From: Micromonospora sp. RP3T
GTDB lineage: Bacteria; Actinomycetota; Actinomycetes; Mycobacteriales; Micromonosporaceae
Assembly: GCF_003027925.1 (NCBI RefSeq)
Contig: NZ_PYPS01000008.1
Span: 124,001 to 188,000, forward strand
DNA: 64,000 nucleotides
Direction of reading: 5' to 3'
Of the stretch, positions 54,950 through 64,000 are shown piece by piece. Numbering within the stretch: the stretch's first letter is position 1; each line of letters starts with the position of its first letter. The translations under genes were made by a program, and so were the position numbers. The notes beneath the pieces are model-generated. The model was not told the DNA's origin. It did no database searches and was given only the letters and a program-made list of their open reading frames with translations.

Positions 54950-55975
54950 ATGAACATCGGTGAGATCGCCCGGCGGGCCGGGGTGTCCCGCAGCACCGTG
55001 TCGTACGTGCTGAGCGGCAAGCGGCCGGTCTCGGCGGCCACCCGGCAGCGCATCCAGGCGGTCATCGACGAGCTGGACTACCGCCCCAACGCCAACGCGC
55101 GGGCCCTCAAGGAGGGCCGGACCCGCACCCTCGGCCTGGTCATCCCGCCCGCCAGCCGACGCCTCACCGACATGCAGCTCGGCTTCGTCGCCAGCGTGGT
55201 CGAGGCCGCCGCGCGGGCCGACCTCGACGTGCTGCTGTCGCCGTCCGGCGGTGACCACGACCGGTCGTTCGAACGGATCGTGACCGGCCGCCGCGTCGAC
55301 GGCGTCGTGCTGATGGAGATCCGGCTCACCGACGAGCGGGTGACCCGGCTGGAGCAGACCGGCCTGCCGTTCGTGACCATCGGCCGCACCGCCCGGCCGG
55401 CGGGCACGAGCTGGGTGGACGTGGACTACGACGGCCTCATCGCCAGTTGCGTGCACCACCTGGCGGACCTGGGGCACCGGCACGTCGCCCTGGTCAACCG
55501 CTCGGCGGAACTCGTCGCCGCCGGCTACGGCCCGGGCTGCCGGGCGCTGAGCGGCTTCGCCGCGGCGGTCGCGGAACGCGGCCTGACCGGCGTCGACGTC
55601 TGCTGCGGTGACGACGTCGCCGCCGGTGAGGCGTGCGTCGAGGAACTGCTGGCGGCCCACCCCGAGGTCACCGCCGTGGCCACCGTCAACGAGGCGGCGC
55701 TGCCCGGCATGCAGCGGGCGCTGGAGTCCGCCGGGCTCGTGGTGCCGCGCGACTTCTCGCTCACCGGGGTCGCCGCGCGGCACTGGGCGGAGAACCTCCG
55801 CCCGCCGCTGACCGCCGCGGACGTGCCGATCGTCGACATGGGCGCGGAGGCGGTGTCGCTCCTGCTGGAGCGGATCGCCGCGCCCGGGACCGCGCCGCGG
55901 CACCGGCTCTACCGCCCGCCGGTCTCGCTGCGCGCCAGCACCGGCCCGGCACCGGCGCGCCGTGCCGCGTCCTGA
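54950..55975 (+). CDS. LacI-family transcriptional regulator
   Basis: The 341-residue product starts at ATG 54950 with GGGAGCGGG upstream. The N-terminal helix-turn-helix is IGEIARRAGVSRSTVSYVLS with the hinge helix DELDYRPNANARAL, the LacI signature. The periplasmic-binding-protein-like domain has TLGLVIPPASRRLTDMQLG, RRVDGVVLMEI and DLGHRHVALVNR. LacI regulators repress sugar-uptake and hydrolase genes until an oligosaccharide binds. It lies between a secreted beta-helix enzyme gene and the GH63-like/ABC transporter operon, so both are likely targets. Confidence 0.92.
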   Translation: MNIGEIARRAGVSRSTVSYVLSGKRPVSAATRQRIQAVIDELDYRPNANARALKEGRTRTLGLVIPPASRRLTDMQLGFVASVVEAAARADLDVLLSPSGGDHDRSFERIVTGRRVDGVVLMEIRLTDERVTRLEQTGLPFVTIGRTARPAGTSWVDVDYDGLIASCVHHLADLGHRHVALVNRSAELVAAGYGPGCRALSGFAAAVAERGLTGVDVCCGDDVAAGEACVEELLAAHPEVTAVATVNEAALPGMQRALESAGLVVPRDFSLTGVAARHWAENLRPPLTAADVPIVDMGAEAVSLLLERIAAPGTAPRHRLYRPPVSLRASTGPAPARRAAS

Positions 55976-55995
55976 CCGCACGCCGGGCCGTCCGC

Positions 55996-57699
55996 TCATC
56001 CCCGCCGCCGCCGGTCGTCGCCGGCGAGCAGCAGATATCCGCTCGCGGTCCAGGTGTACGCCCGGTCCCGCAGGCCCGCGCCGGTCTTGGCGTCGAAGTT
56101 CTCGGCGAAGCCGGACCGTTCGCACAGCAGCCGGAACCGCCGGCTGACCTCGTCGGCGAGCGCGACGTGCCCGGCCCGGCGCAGGCCGTCCTCGATCAGG
56201 ACGGTGGCCGGGGCCCAGATCGGGCCGCGCCAGTACCCGTCGGCCTCGTGGTGCGGTGAGTCGAGTGGCTCGGTGGCCAGCCCGTGTTCGGTGAGGTGGG
56301 CCTCGATCCGGCGGGCGAGCGTGGCGGCGACACCGGCCGGGAGCGTCTCGCCGAGCACGATCGGCATCAGGTCGAGCAGGCTGGTGCTGGACCTGGTCCG
56401 CCCGGTCCGCGCGCTGCGCGCGGTGAACCGCTCCCCGGTCCACAGCTCGTCCAGCAGCGCGTCGCGGACCTCGCCGGCGACGTCGGCCCACCGCGCCGCC
56501 TCCGCCTGGCGGTCCAGTTCGGCGGCCAGCTCCGCGAGGCACTCCAGCTGCGTCACCAGCAGGGCGGCGAGATCGGGCGCCTCGACCACCCGGTCGGCGT
56601 CGAAGGTGGTGGCGTTGTCCCAGCCGCTGTCGTTGCCGTGCTGGTAGTGCGGCAGCCGCCGGCCGGGCGCCCGCCGGTGGTCCAGCCAGAACGTGGTCCA
56701 CCGGGTCAGCCGCTCGTAGACCTCGACCAGCTCCGCGCGCGGCACCGCCCGACCGGACCGTCGCCGCAACTGCCGCCACGCCCAGCCGTGCACCGGCGGC
56801 TTGACGAAGTTGTGCAGGACCTCCGAGTGGGTCACCGAGTCGGGCAGCGCGCCGGCCGGATCCTGATGGTCGAACGGCAGGTGGAACTGGTGCCGGGCGA
56901 GGTCGGTCCGGCCGGCCGCCAGCGCGAGTGCGTTGAAGCAGTGGTCCCAGCTCCACACCTTGTTCATCCAGTGCTTCGACATCAGCGTGGCGGGCCGGGT
57001 GACGAAGCCGGCCGGCGCCACCGTGGCCGACCACAACACGTACCCGGCCAGCTCGGCGGCCGGGGTCGACGGGCCGCGCCACGGGGCGACCGCCTCGACG
57101 AACGCGGTGAAGTCCGCGTCGGCGGCGGCGACCAGGTCGTCGAAGTCCGCGTCGGGCGCGTACGGTCGGCGGGCCGTCGCGTACTCCTCGATCGCCACCT
57201 CCCACGGCCGGTCGGCCGGCAGGACCAGGCCGCGGGCCGCGGTGCCGAGCGCCTGCGTGCCGACCGCCTCGGCCGCGCCGGTGAGCACGGTGACCCGGTA
57301 CCGGCGGCCGGTCTCGTAGGAGGTGAACACGAACGCGGCGTCCACCGGGTCGTCGTAGAGGTACGTCCCGCTGAACGGGGTGAGGGTGGCGGCGGCGGCG
57401 CTGATCCGCAGCCCGGCCCCGCGGCCCCGGAGCCGGAGCGTGTCCGGGCCCGCGTAGGTCGCCTCGACCCGGCCGTGCCGGTCGTGCCAGCTCAGCAGCG
57501 CCGGTCGGGCCGTCACCTCGGCGTCGGCCGGCGAGGTGAACCGGAGCACCGGGTGCATGCCGTTGCGGTGCGAGACCAGGTGCAGGTCGTCGGCCCAGGT
57601 GTGCTCGGCGACCACGGGGGAGACGCTGAGCCAGGACCCGTAGTGGCTGAACGGGATCTCCCGGACGGAGAACGTCGGGCCGGAGGGGGCGACGGTCAT
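55996..57699 (-). CDS. GH63/GH37-like (alpha/alpha)6 glycoside hydrolase
   Basis: The 567-residue protein has no signal peptide, so it acts in the cytoplasm on imported oligosaccharides. An N-terminal beta-sandwich of about 190 residues precedes an alpha-toroid with NKVWSWDHCFNALALA, LPHYQHGNDSGWDNATTFD (likely catalytic Asp), EADGYWRGPIWAPATVLIE and FAENFDAKTGAG. These are typical of GH63 and related bacterial glucosidases or mannosidases. The gene is 3' of the two permease genes in the same orientation (37-bp gap), and its ATG 57699 ends the transporter operon logically. The substrate stereochemistry is uncertain. Confidence 0.82.
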   Translation of the reverse strand: MTVAPSGPTFSVREIPFSHYGSWLSVSPVVAEHTWADDLHLVSHRNGMHPVLRFTSPADAEVTARPALLSWHDRHGRVEATYAGPDTLRLRGRGAGLRISAAAATLTPFSGTYLYDDPVDAAFVFTSYETGRRYRVTVLTGAAEAVGTQALGTAARGLVLPADRPWEVAIEEYATARRPYAPDADFDDLVAAADADFTAFVEAVAPWRGPSTPAAELAGYVLWSATVAPAGFVTRPATLMSKHWMNKVWSWDHCFNALALAAGRTDLARHQFHLPFDHQDPAGALPDSVTHSEVLHNFVKPPVHGWAWRQLRRRSGRAVPRAELVEVYERLTRWTTFWLDHRRAPGRRLPHYQHGNDSGWDNATTFDADRVVEAPDLAALLVTQLECLAELAAELDRQAEAARWADVAGEVRDALLDELWTGERFTARSARTGRTRSSTSLLDLMPIVLGETLPAGVAATLARRIEAHLTEHGLATEPLDSPHHEADGYWRGPIWAPATVLIEDGLRRAGHVALADEVSRRFRLLCERSGFAENFDAKTGAGLRDRAYTWTASGYLLLAGDDRRRRG

Positions 57700-57736
57700 C
57701 GGGGGTGACTGCCTTTCTGTGGTGCGGACGGCGCGC

Positions 57737-58567
57737 TCAGTCCTTGACCGCGCCGGCTGTCACGCCCGCGGCGACGTACCGCTGGGCCACGATCAGCAGG
57801 ACGGTGGCGGGGACGGAGGCGATCACGGCGGTCGCCATGATGGCGTTCCACTGCTGGTTGTTGTTGCCGATGTAGCGGTAGATGCCGAGCGTCACCGGCC
57901 GCGCGGCGCCGCCGGCATCCAGCGTGGACGCGAACAGGAAGTCCGACCAGGCCCAGAGGAAGGCGAACAGCGACACCGTGATGATCGAGCTGCGGCTCAG
58001 GGGCAGCACCACGGACCGGAACGTCCGCCACCGGCTCGCGCCGTCCATCACGGCGGCCTGGAGCACCTCGCCCGGGATGCCGGACATGAACGCCGTGAAG
58101 ATCAGCACGCCGAACGGCACGGCGATGGTGGAGTCGGCCAGCACCAGACCGGCCGCCGAGTTGAGCCAGCCGAGCCGGAGGTAGATGGCGTAGCACCCCA
58201 TCGCCATGATGATCCCGGGAATCATCTGCGCGATCAGCAGCACGAACCGGAGCACGCCGCCGCCGACCGGGCGCAACGTGGCCAGGGCGTAGCCGGCGGG
58301 CGCGGCGAGGGCCACGGTCAGCGCCACCGTGCCGAGCCCGATCAGCAGGCTGGTGCCGAGGTACGGCAACTGGTCGCGCAGCACCACCTGGTAGCCCTCG
58401 ACGGTGCCGTGCGCCGGGAACAGGTGCGGCGGGTCGGCGCGCAGGTCGGTGTCCCGGGTGAGGGACACGTTGACCATCCAGTAGACGGGGAACAGCATCA
58501 GCGCGGTGAACACCACCCCCAGGCCGGTACGCCACCAGCCGTTCCGGCCCCGCCCGCCGCTCACCAC
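57737..58567 (-). CDS. ABC sugar transporter permease, MalG type
   Basis: The start is GTG 58567 after GGAGG; it overlaps the stop of the upstream permease gene by 7 bases. The 276 residues contain six transmembrane helices. The cytoplasmic EAA loop reads LQAAVMDGASRWRTFRSVVLPL (coupling to the ATPase) near residue 185. The end YRYIGNNNQQWNAIMATAVI and the helix after it match CUT1 family MalG-type permeases. It works with the MalF-type permease and binding lipoprotein encoded just upstream. Confidence 0.92.
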   Translation of the reverse strand: MVSGGRGRNGWWRTGLGVVFTALMLFPVYWMVNVSLTRDTDLRADPPHLFPAHGTVEGYQVVLRDQLPYLGTSLLIGLGTVALTVALAAPAGYALATLRPVGGGVLRFVLLIAQMIPGIIMAMGCYAIYLRLGWLNSAAGLVLADSTIAVPFGVLIFTAFMSGIPGEVLQAAVMDGASRWRTFRSVVLPLSRSSIITVSLFAFLWAWSDFLFASTLDAGGAARPVTLGIYRYIGNNNQQWNAIMATAVIASVPATVLLIVAQRYVAAGVTAGAVKD

Positions 58568-59448
58568 CGCTGCCTCCGTTGGGCCCGGACGTAGGCCAAC
58601 CCGAACCCGAGGGCCACCACGATCAGCAGGTTGCCGACCGCCGCGCCCGGCCCGAACTCGGGCAGCAGGCTGCCGAAGCCGAGCCGGTAGGACCAGGTGG
58701 CGAACGTCGTGGACGAGTCGGTCGGACCACCCCGCGTCATGATCCAGATGATGTCGAAGACCTTCAGCGTGTAGATCAGCCCGAGCAGCAGGGTGATCGC
58801 CGACACCGGCCGCAGCAGCGGGAGCGTGATCCGCCAGAACCGTTGCGGCCCGCTCGCCCCGTCCAGCGCCGCGGCCTCGTACACGTCGGTCGGGATGGCC
58901 TGGAGGCCGCTGTAGAGGACCACCAGGTTGAACGGGACGCCGATCCAGATGTTCGCGATGATCACCGAGACCAGCGACCACCGAGGCGACGTCAGCCAGT
59001 TGACCGGCTCGACGCCGAGCGCGCCGAGCGCGGCGTTGACCACGCCGGCGTCGCTGTTGAGCATCCACGACCAGGTGGAGGCCGAGACGATCAGCGGCAG
59101 CAGCCAGGGTACGAGAAACAACGCCCGCAGCGTCGCCGACAGCGGGAAGTGCCTGTGGAAGAAGACCGCGAGCCCCAGCCCGATGGCGAACTGGAACAGC
59201 AGCGACACCGCCGTGAACGCCGCCGTGTGCGCGAGCGCCGGCCCGAACGTCGGGTGGGTCAGCACGTCCCGGTAGTTGTCCAGCCCGGCGAACGGGGCGC
59301 CGCCGGAGACGAACGACCGGACCGTGTACCGCCGCAGGCTCAGCTCGACGTTGCGGTAGAGCGGGTAGGCGTAGAAGGCCAGCAGATAGATCGTGACCGG
59401 GGCCAGGAACGCCCACGCCGTCCACCGGTCGGTGCGGTTTCGGCTCAT
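58561..59448 (-). CDS. ABC sugar transporter permease, MalF type
   Basis: The 295-residue product has six transmembrane helices beginning with WAFLAPVTIYLLAFYAYPLY. The EAA motif is YEAAALDGASGPQRFWRITL near residue 195. It is the first permease of a CUT1-type importer, 4 bases after the binding-protein gene. No ATP-binding subunit gene is present in the window. In many actinomycetes such operons rely on a shared MsiK-type ATPase encoded elsewhere. Confidence 0.92.
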   Translation of the reverse strand: MSRNRTDRWTAWAFLAPVTIYLLAFYAYPLYRNVELSLRRYTVRSFVSGGAPFAGLDNYRDVLTHPTFGPALAHTAAFTAVSLLFQFAIGLGLAVFFHRHFPLSATLRALFLVPWLLPLIVSASTWSWMLNSDAGVVNAALGALGVEPVNWLTSPRWSLVSVIIANIWIGVPFNLVVLYSGLQAIPTDVYEAAALDGASGPQRFWRITLPLLRPVSAITLLLGLIYTLKVFDIIWIMTRGGPTDSSTTFATWSYRLGFGSLLPEFGPGAAVGNLLIVVALGFGLAYVRAQRRQRW

Positions 59449-59452
59449 GGAG

Positions 59453-60691
59453 CTACTTGGCGACCGCGCCCTGGGCGGCGGACAGCGCCGCCCGTGGCGT
59501 CTTCGCGCCGCTGAGCGCGCCCTGCACGGCGGTCCAGAGCTGTTCGGAGATCTTCGGGTACCGCGTGCCGAGGTCGTCGCCGGTGCGGCCCTTGGCGGCG
59601 TTCACCGCGTCGACCCACACCTTCAGCGCGGGATCGGCCGCGACCTGCTTCTGTTGCACGGCCGCCACCGGCGCGACGTACGACAGCGTGGTGTCGGTGG
59701 TCAGCAGGTTGTCCGGGCTGGTCAGGCAGGACACCAGGCGGCGCGAGACGTCGTACCGGCCGGTGTCGCGCTGCACCGGGACGGAGACGAACTCGCCGCC
59801 GGTCGGGGCCGGTGCGGTGCCGCCGGCGCTGGCCGGCACCGGGATGATCCCGTACGCGAAGTCGAGCTTCTCGGCGTTGGCGCGCTGCCAGGTGCCGTTC
59901 TCGGCGAACGCGAAGTCACCACCGGCGAACTCCTGCCAACTGGTCGTCTGGGTGTTGTTGATGACGGAGTTCGGCGCGTACCCCCGGGTCAGCCAGTCCT
60001 TCCACAGCGTCAGCGCGGACACCGCCGGCGGCGAGTCCAGCGCGGTGAGGCGGGCGCCGGAACCCCAGAACCAGGGCAGGAACTGGAAGCTGCCCTCCTC
60101 GGTGCCGATCGCCGAGAACGTGATGCCCTTCCTGCCAGCGGCCGTGACCTTCGCCAGCGCGGCGGTCAGCGAGGGCCAGTCCCGCACCGACGCGACGTCC
60201 ACACCGGCCCGACCCAGCAGATCCTTGTTGTACCAGAGCGCGAGTGTGTTGGCCCCGATCGGGACGCCGTACGCCCTGCCGTCGAGCCGGCCGGCGCCGA
60301 GCAGGTTGGGCGCGGACGCGGAGGTGTCCAGCCCGGTCTCGTCCGCCGAGGTCAACGCGCCGGCCTGGGCCAGCGTCGAGATCACCGGGTTGTCGATGAT
60401 CAGCACGTCGGGTGAGTTGCTCTGCTGGGCCGCGAGCAGCGCCTTGTTGGTCAGGTCCGTGGTGTCGTAACCGGTGCGGCGCACCGTCACGCCCGCGGCG
60501 CTGCCGCAGCTCTGGAGCAGCTTCTCCCAGTCGGAGCCGGCGGCGAACTGCGGATACGGGTCCCAGACCGTGTACGCGGCCCCGCCGGAGCCGCCGTCCG
60601 GGCCGCCCGTCGCGGCGCAGGCGCTGCCGGCGAGGACGAGAGCGGTCAGGGCGGCGCCGGCCACGCCCCGCCGCCACGCGGATGTCGTCAT
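59453..60691 (-). CDS. extracellular sugar-binding lipoprotein of the ABC importer
   Basis: The start is ATG 60691 with GGAGGTGG upstream. The 412-residue protein has a lipobox (ALVLAGSAC, cysteine near residue 25) and a family 1 extracellular solute-binding fold. Visible segments are VWDPYPQFAAGSDWEKLL, SNSPDVLIIDNPVIS, YGVPIGANTLALWYNKDLL and FLPWFWGSGARLTAL. WYNKDLL is a common signature of CUT1 binding proteins for oligosaccharides. It is the first gene of the transporter-GH63 operon and probably determines its substrate range. Confidence 0.92.
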   Translation of the reverse strand: MTTSAWRRGVAGAALTALVLAGSACAATGGPDGGSGGAAYTVWDPYPQFAAGSDWEKLLQSCGSAAGVTVRRTGYDTTDLTNKALLAAQQSNSPDVLIIDNPVISTLAQAGALTSADETGLDTSASAPNLLGAGRLDGRAYGVPIGANTLALWYNKDLLGRAGVDVASVRDWPSLTAALAKVTAAGRKGITFSAIGTEEGSFQFLPWFWGSGARLTALDSPPAVSALTLWKDWLTRGYAPNSVINNTQTTSWQEFAGGDFAFAENGTWQRANAEKLDFAYGIIPVPASAGGTAPAPTGGEFVSVPVQRDTGRYDVSRRLVSCLTSPDNLLTTDTTLSYVAPVAAVQQKQVAADPALKVWVDAVNAAKGRTGDDLGTRYPKISEQLWTAVQGALSGAKTPRAALSAAQGAVAK

Positions 60692-60721
60692 GGTGTGCCA
60701 CCTCCACAAGCGGTGGGCGAA

Positions 60722-60762
60722 TCGGTTCGACCGAAGATAGGCCGCTCCGGCAAGACGGTCAA
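60722..60762 (-). promoter_or_regulatory. promoter and palindromic site of the ABC importer operon
   Basis: On the minus strand TTGACC (60762-60757), a 17-base spacer and TATCTT (60739-60734) form a good promoter. The 13-base palindrome TCGGTTCGACCGA (60722-60734) abuts the -10 and is well placed as a repressor operator. Confidence 0.62.
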
Positions 60763-60813
60763 GATGTTCGATGCCTGCTCAGGAAACATCGACGTCACGG
60801 CCGAGTCATTTCG

Positions 60814-62680
<1,867 letters not shown>

Positions 62681-62688
62681 CATGCAAG

Positions 62689-62732
62689 GCGGGGCCCCTT
62701 CTTAACGCCTGCGGCATAGGAAGGGGCCCCGC
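62689..62732. terminator. bidirectional hairpin, probably a dispersed genomic repeat
   Basis: A 13-bp perfect stem (62689-62701 with 62720-62732) encloses an 18-base loop between two convergent genes. GGGGCCCC cores and TTAAC outer and loop sequences give it the look of a family of intergenic repeats in Micromonosporaceae, as I remember them. Confidence 0.65.
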
Positions 62733-62740
62733 TTAACACG

Positions 62741-64000
62741 TCAGCGCCAGCTCCACCGCTGGTTGGCGCCGCCGTTGCAGGACCAGAGCACCAGCCGGGT
62801 GCCGTTGGCCGTGCCCTGGCCGTTCGCGTCCAGGCAGAGCCCGGACTGCACGCCGGTGACGGTGCCGTTCGCGTTGACGTTCCACTGCTGGTTGGGCTGC
62901 CCGTTGCAGGCCCACACGATCACCGCGGTGCCGTTGGCGGTGCCGGCGCCGCTCGCGTCCAGGCAGAGGTTGCCGGCGAGCTGCAACTGCCGGCCGGAGG
63001 TGGCGGTCCAGAGCTGGCCGGACTGCCCGGCGCAGTCCTGCAACTGCACCTGCGTACCGGAGCTCTGGCCCGGTGCGGTCACGCACCGGCCGGACTGCTC
63101 GCCCGCCAGCTGCCGGGCGGACGTCGGCGGCGGCGTGGTCGGTGGCGGCGTGGTCGGCGGGTTCGTCGGCGTGGTGCCGTCGAACTGGGTGAAGAACCGC
63201 CAGACCACCGCCTGGGTCCAGGACCGCTCGCCGGGCGCGAACGGGTCGGCGGTGCCGTCCACGGCGTTGGGGGCGTGCGGCCCGTCGAACGCGGCCCAGG
63301 CGACCGGGTAGCCGGCCCGGCAGCCCGAGTAGTAGGTGACGACGTGCGTCAGGCTGCCCTGCGCCGGCTCGGGCGGACTCTGCGGGGTGCAGCCGTTGTT
63401 GCGCACGAACTGGTCACGCAGCGAACGCCCCGCCGAGATCGGCAGCGTGCCGTCCCGCAGCCCGTGAATTCCCAGGTACGCGATGGGCTGGGTGCCGCCG
63501 TTGCACCCGCTGAGGTTCGCGCCCGAGTAGACCGCGACCGCGCGGAACACGGTCGCCCGGGCGCACGCGAGGGCGTAGCTCATGCCGCCGCCGTAACTGA
63601 AGCCCATCGCGTACCGCTGCGTGGTGTCGACGCAGAGGCCGGCCTCGAACGTGCGGACCATGTCGTCGACGAACGTCAGGTCCTGCCCGTTCGGGTTGGC
63701 CCAGCCGTTGCCGTTGCCCTGCGGCGCCACGAAGATGGCGCTGTTGTTCGCCAGCGCCCGGACCCCGTAGTAGGACCAGGGATAGCCGCTGGTCCCGCCG
63801 GAGTCGACGTCACCCGCGGTGCCGCCGTTCCAGTGGAAGCCGAAGATCAGCTTGTACGGGCGGTTGTAGTCGTAGTTGTCGGGGATCCGCAGGATGTACG
63901 AGCGGTTCTGGCCGCCGCTGGAGATCGTGTGCGAGCCGCTGGTCAGCGCCGGCGCCTTGCCGCAGCCGGCGGTCGACGCCAGCGGGCCGACGCCGGTGGT
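62741..64000 (-). CDS. secreted PHB-depolymerase/feruloyl-esterase-type hydrolase with CBM13, 3' part
   Basis: The frame is open to the right edge, so the start and signal peptide lie outside; 419 residues are visible. The esterase domain matches the protein at 46693 block by block (SSGGQNRSYILRIPD, FVAPQGNGNGWANPNG, nucleophile GFSYGGGMSYA, GIHGLRDGT, FDGPHAPN). The linker (PPTTPPPTTPPPT) leads to a ricin-type CBM13 (CVTAPGQSSGTQ; LCLDASGAGTANG; LCLDANGQGTANG) instead of CBM2. Its probable role is extracellular ester removal from plant polysaccharide. It converges with the CBM13 glycosidase gene. Confidence 0.88.
   Translation of the reverse strand, partial: TTGVGPLASTAGCGKAPALTSGSHTISSGGQNRSYILRIPDNYDYNRPYKLIFGFHWNGGTAGDVDSGGTSGYPWSYYGVRALANNSAIFVAPQGNGNGWANPNGQDLTFVDDMVRTFEAGLCVDTTQRYAMGFSYGGGMSYALACARATVFRAVAVYSGANLSGCNGGTQPIAYLGIHGLRDGTLPISAGRSLRDQFVRNNGCTPQSPPEPAQGSLTHVVTYYSGCRAGYPVAWAAFDGPHAPNAVDGTADPFAPGERSWTQAVVWRFFTQFDGTTPTNPPTTPPPTTPPPTSARQLAGEQSGRCVTAPGQSSGTQVQLQDCAGQSGQLWTATSGRQLQLAGNLCLDASGAGTANGTAVIVWACNGQPNQQWNVNANGTVTGVQSGLCLDANGQGTANGTRLVLWSCNGGANQRWSWR

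Overview
This is a high-GC (roughly 72-75%) actinobacterial chromosome segment. It most resembles Micromonospora or a near relative in the Micromonosporaceae. The evidence is codon use, short 4-nt gene overlaps, many secreted proteins with CBM2 and CBM13 modules, Tat and lipoprotein signals, leaderless promoters, and the absence of prophage, insertion-sequence or tRNA features. The genus is inferred, not proven. About 56 protein genes are supported, two of them cut by the window edges.

Layout. 1-3300: a partial HxlR regulator, an LPVTG cell-wall protein, a lipoprotein and a small secreted protein made of two repeats. 3318-7560 (minus): a translationally coupled tryptophan-catabolic operon with TDO, a second TDO-superfamily protein, a kynureninase-like PLP enzyme and a methyltransferase. 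It has the look of a secondary-metabolite precursor cassette. 7971-9464: zwf. 9541-13005: a Tat-exported M23 peptidase, a CBM2 esterase and a methyltransferase. A decayed partial copy of this methyltransferase lies on the far side of the esterase. 13112-24000 (minus): ten tightly packed genes for a membrane-linked glycan or glycolipid. They are a class III aminotransferase, a sugar-nucleotide epimerase/reductase, a UbiA/DPPR-synthase-like prenyltransferase, three membrane-anchored GT2 enzymes, two membrane-anchored EEP phosphatase/phosphodiesterases, a UPF0104-type membrane protein and a methyltransferase. A two-component pair (24240-26008) sits upstream. 26250-27161: ppk2. 27338-30379 (plus): a coupled cassette of acyl-CoA dehydrogenase, PIG-L deacetylase, NodS-like methyltransferase and GT2. 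30525-33030: a Tat-exported multicopper oxidase and an APH-type kinase.

33113-45255 holds resistance-type genes: two rifampicin monooxygenase homologues, one with a near-perfect rifamycin-associated element upstream, and a TetM/OtrA-like ribosomal protection GTPase. Between them lie a secreted SGNH hydrolase, a dolichyl-phosphate-sugar synthase-like GT2, a large polytopic membrane protein and a CBM2 protein. 45408-49447: small genes (metallopeptidase-like, PPOX-type, YcxB-like, unknown) and a CBM2 esterase.

49561-64000 is a polysaccharide/oligosaccharide utilisation region. It has an aldo-keto reductase, a GntR regulator, an enolase-superfamily dehydratase, a beta-helix CBM13 enzyme, a LacI regulator, a GH63-like glycosidase, an ABC sugar importer (two permeases and a binding lipoprotein, no ATPase), a clan GH-A CBM13 glycosidase and a CBM13 esterase running off the end. 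Three promoters of secreted enzymes carry a related TTATCRAT motif between -35 and -10, which suggests one shared regulator.

The best candidates for under-described biology are the ten-gene GT2/EEP/UbiA cluster, the dehydrogenase-deacetylase-methyltransferase-GT2 cassette, and the two-TDO operon.
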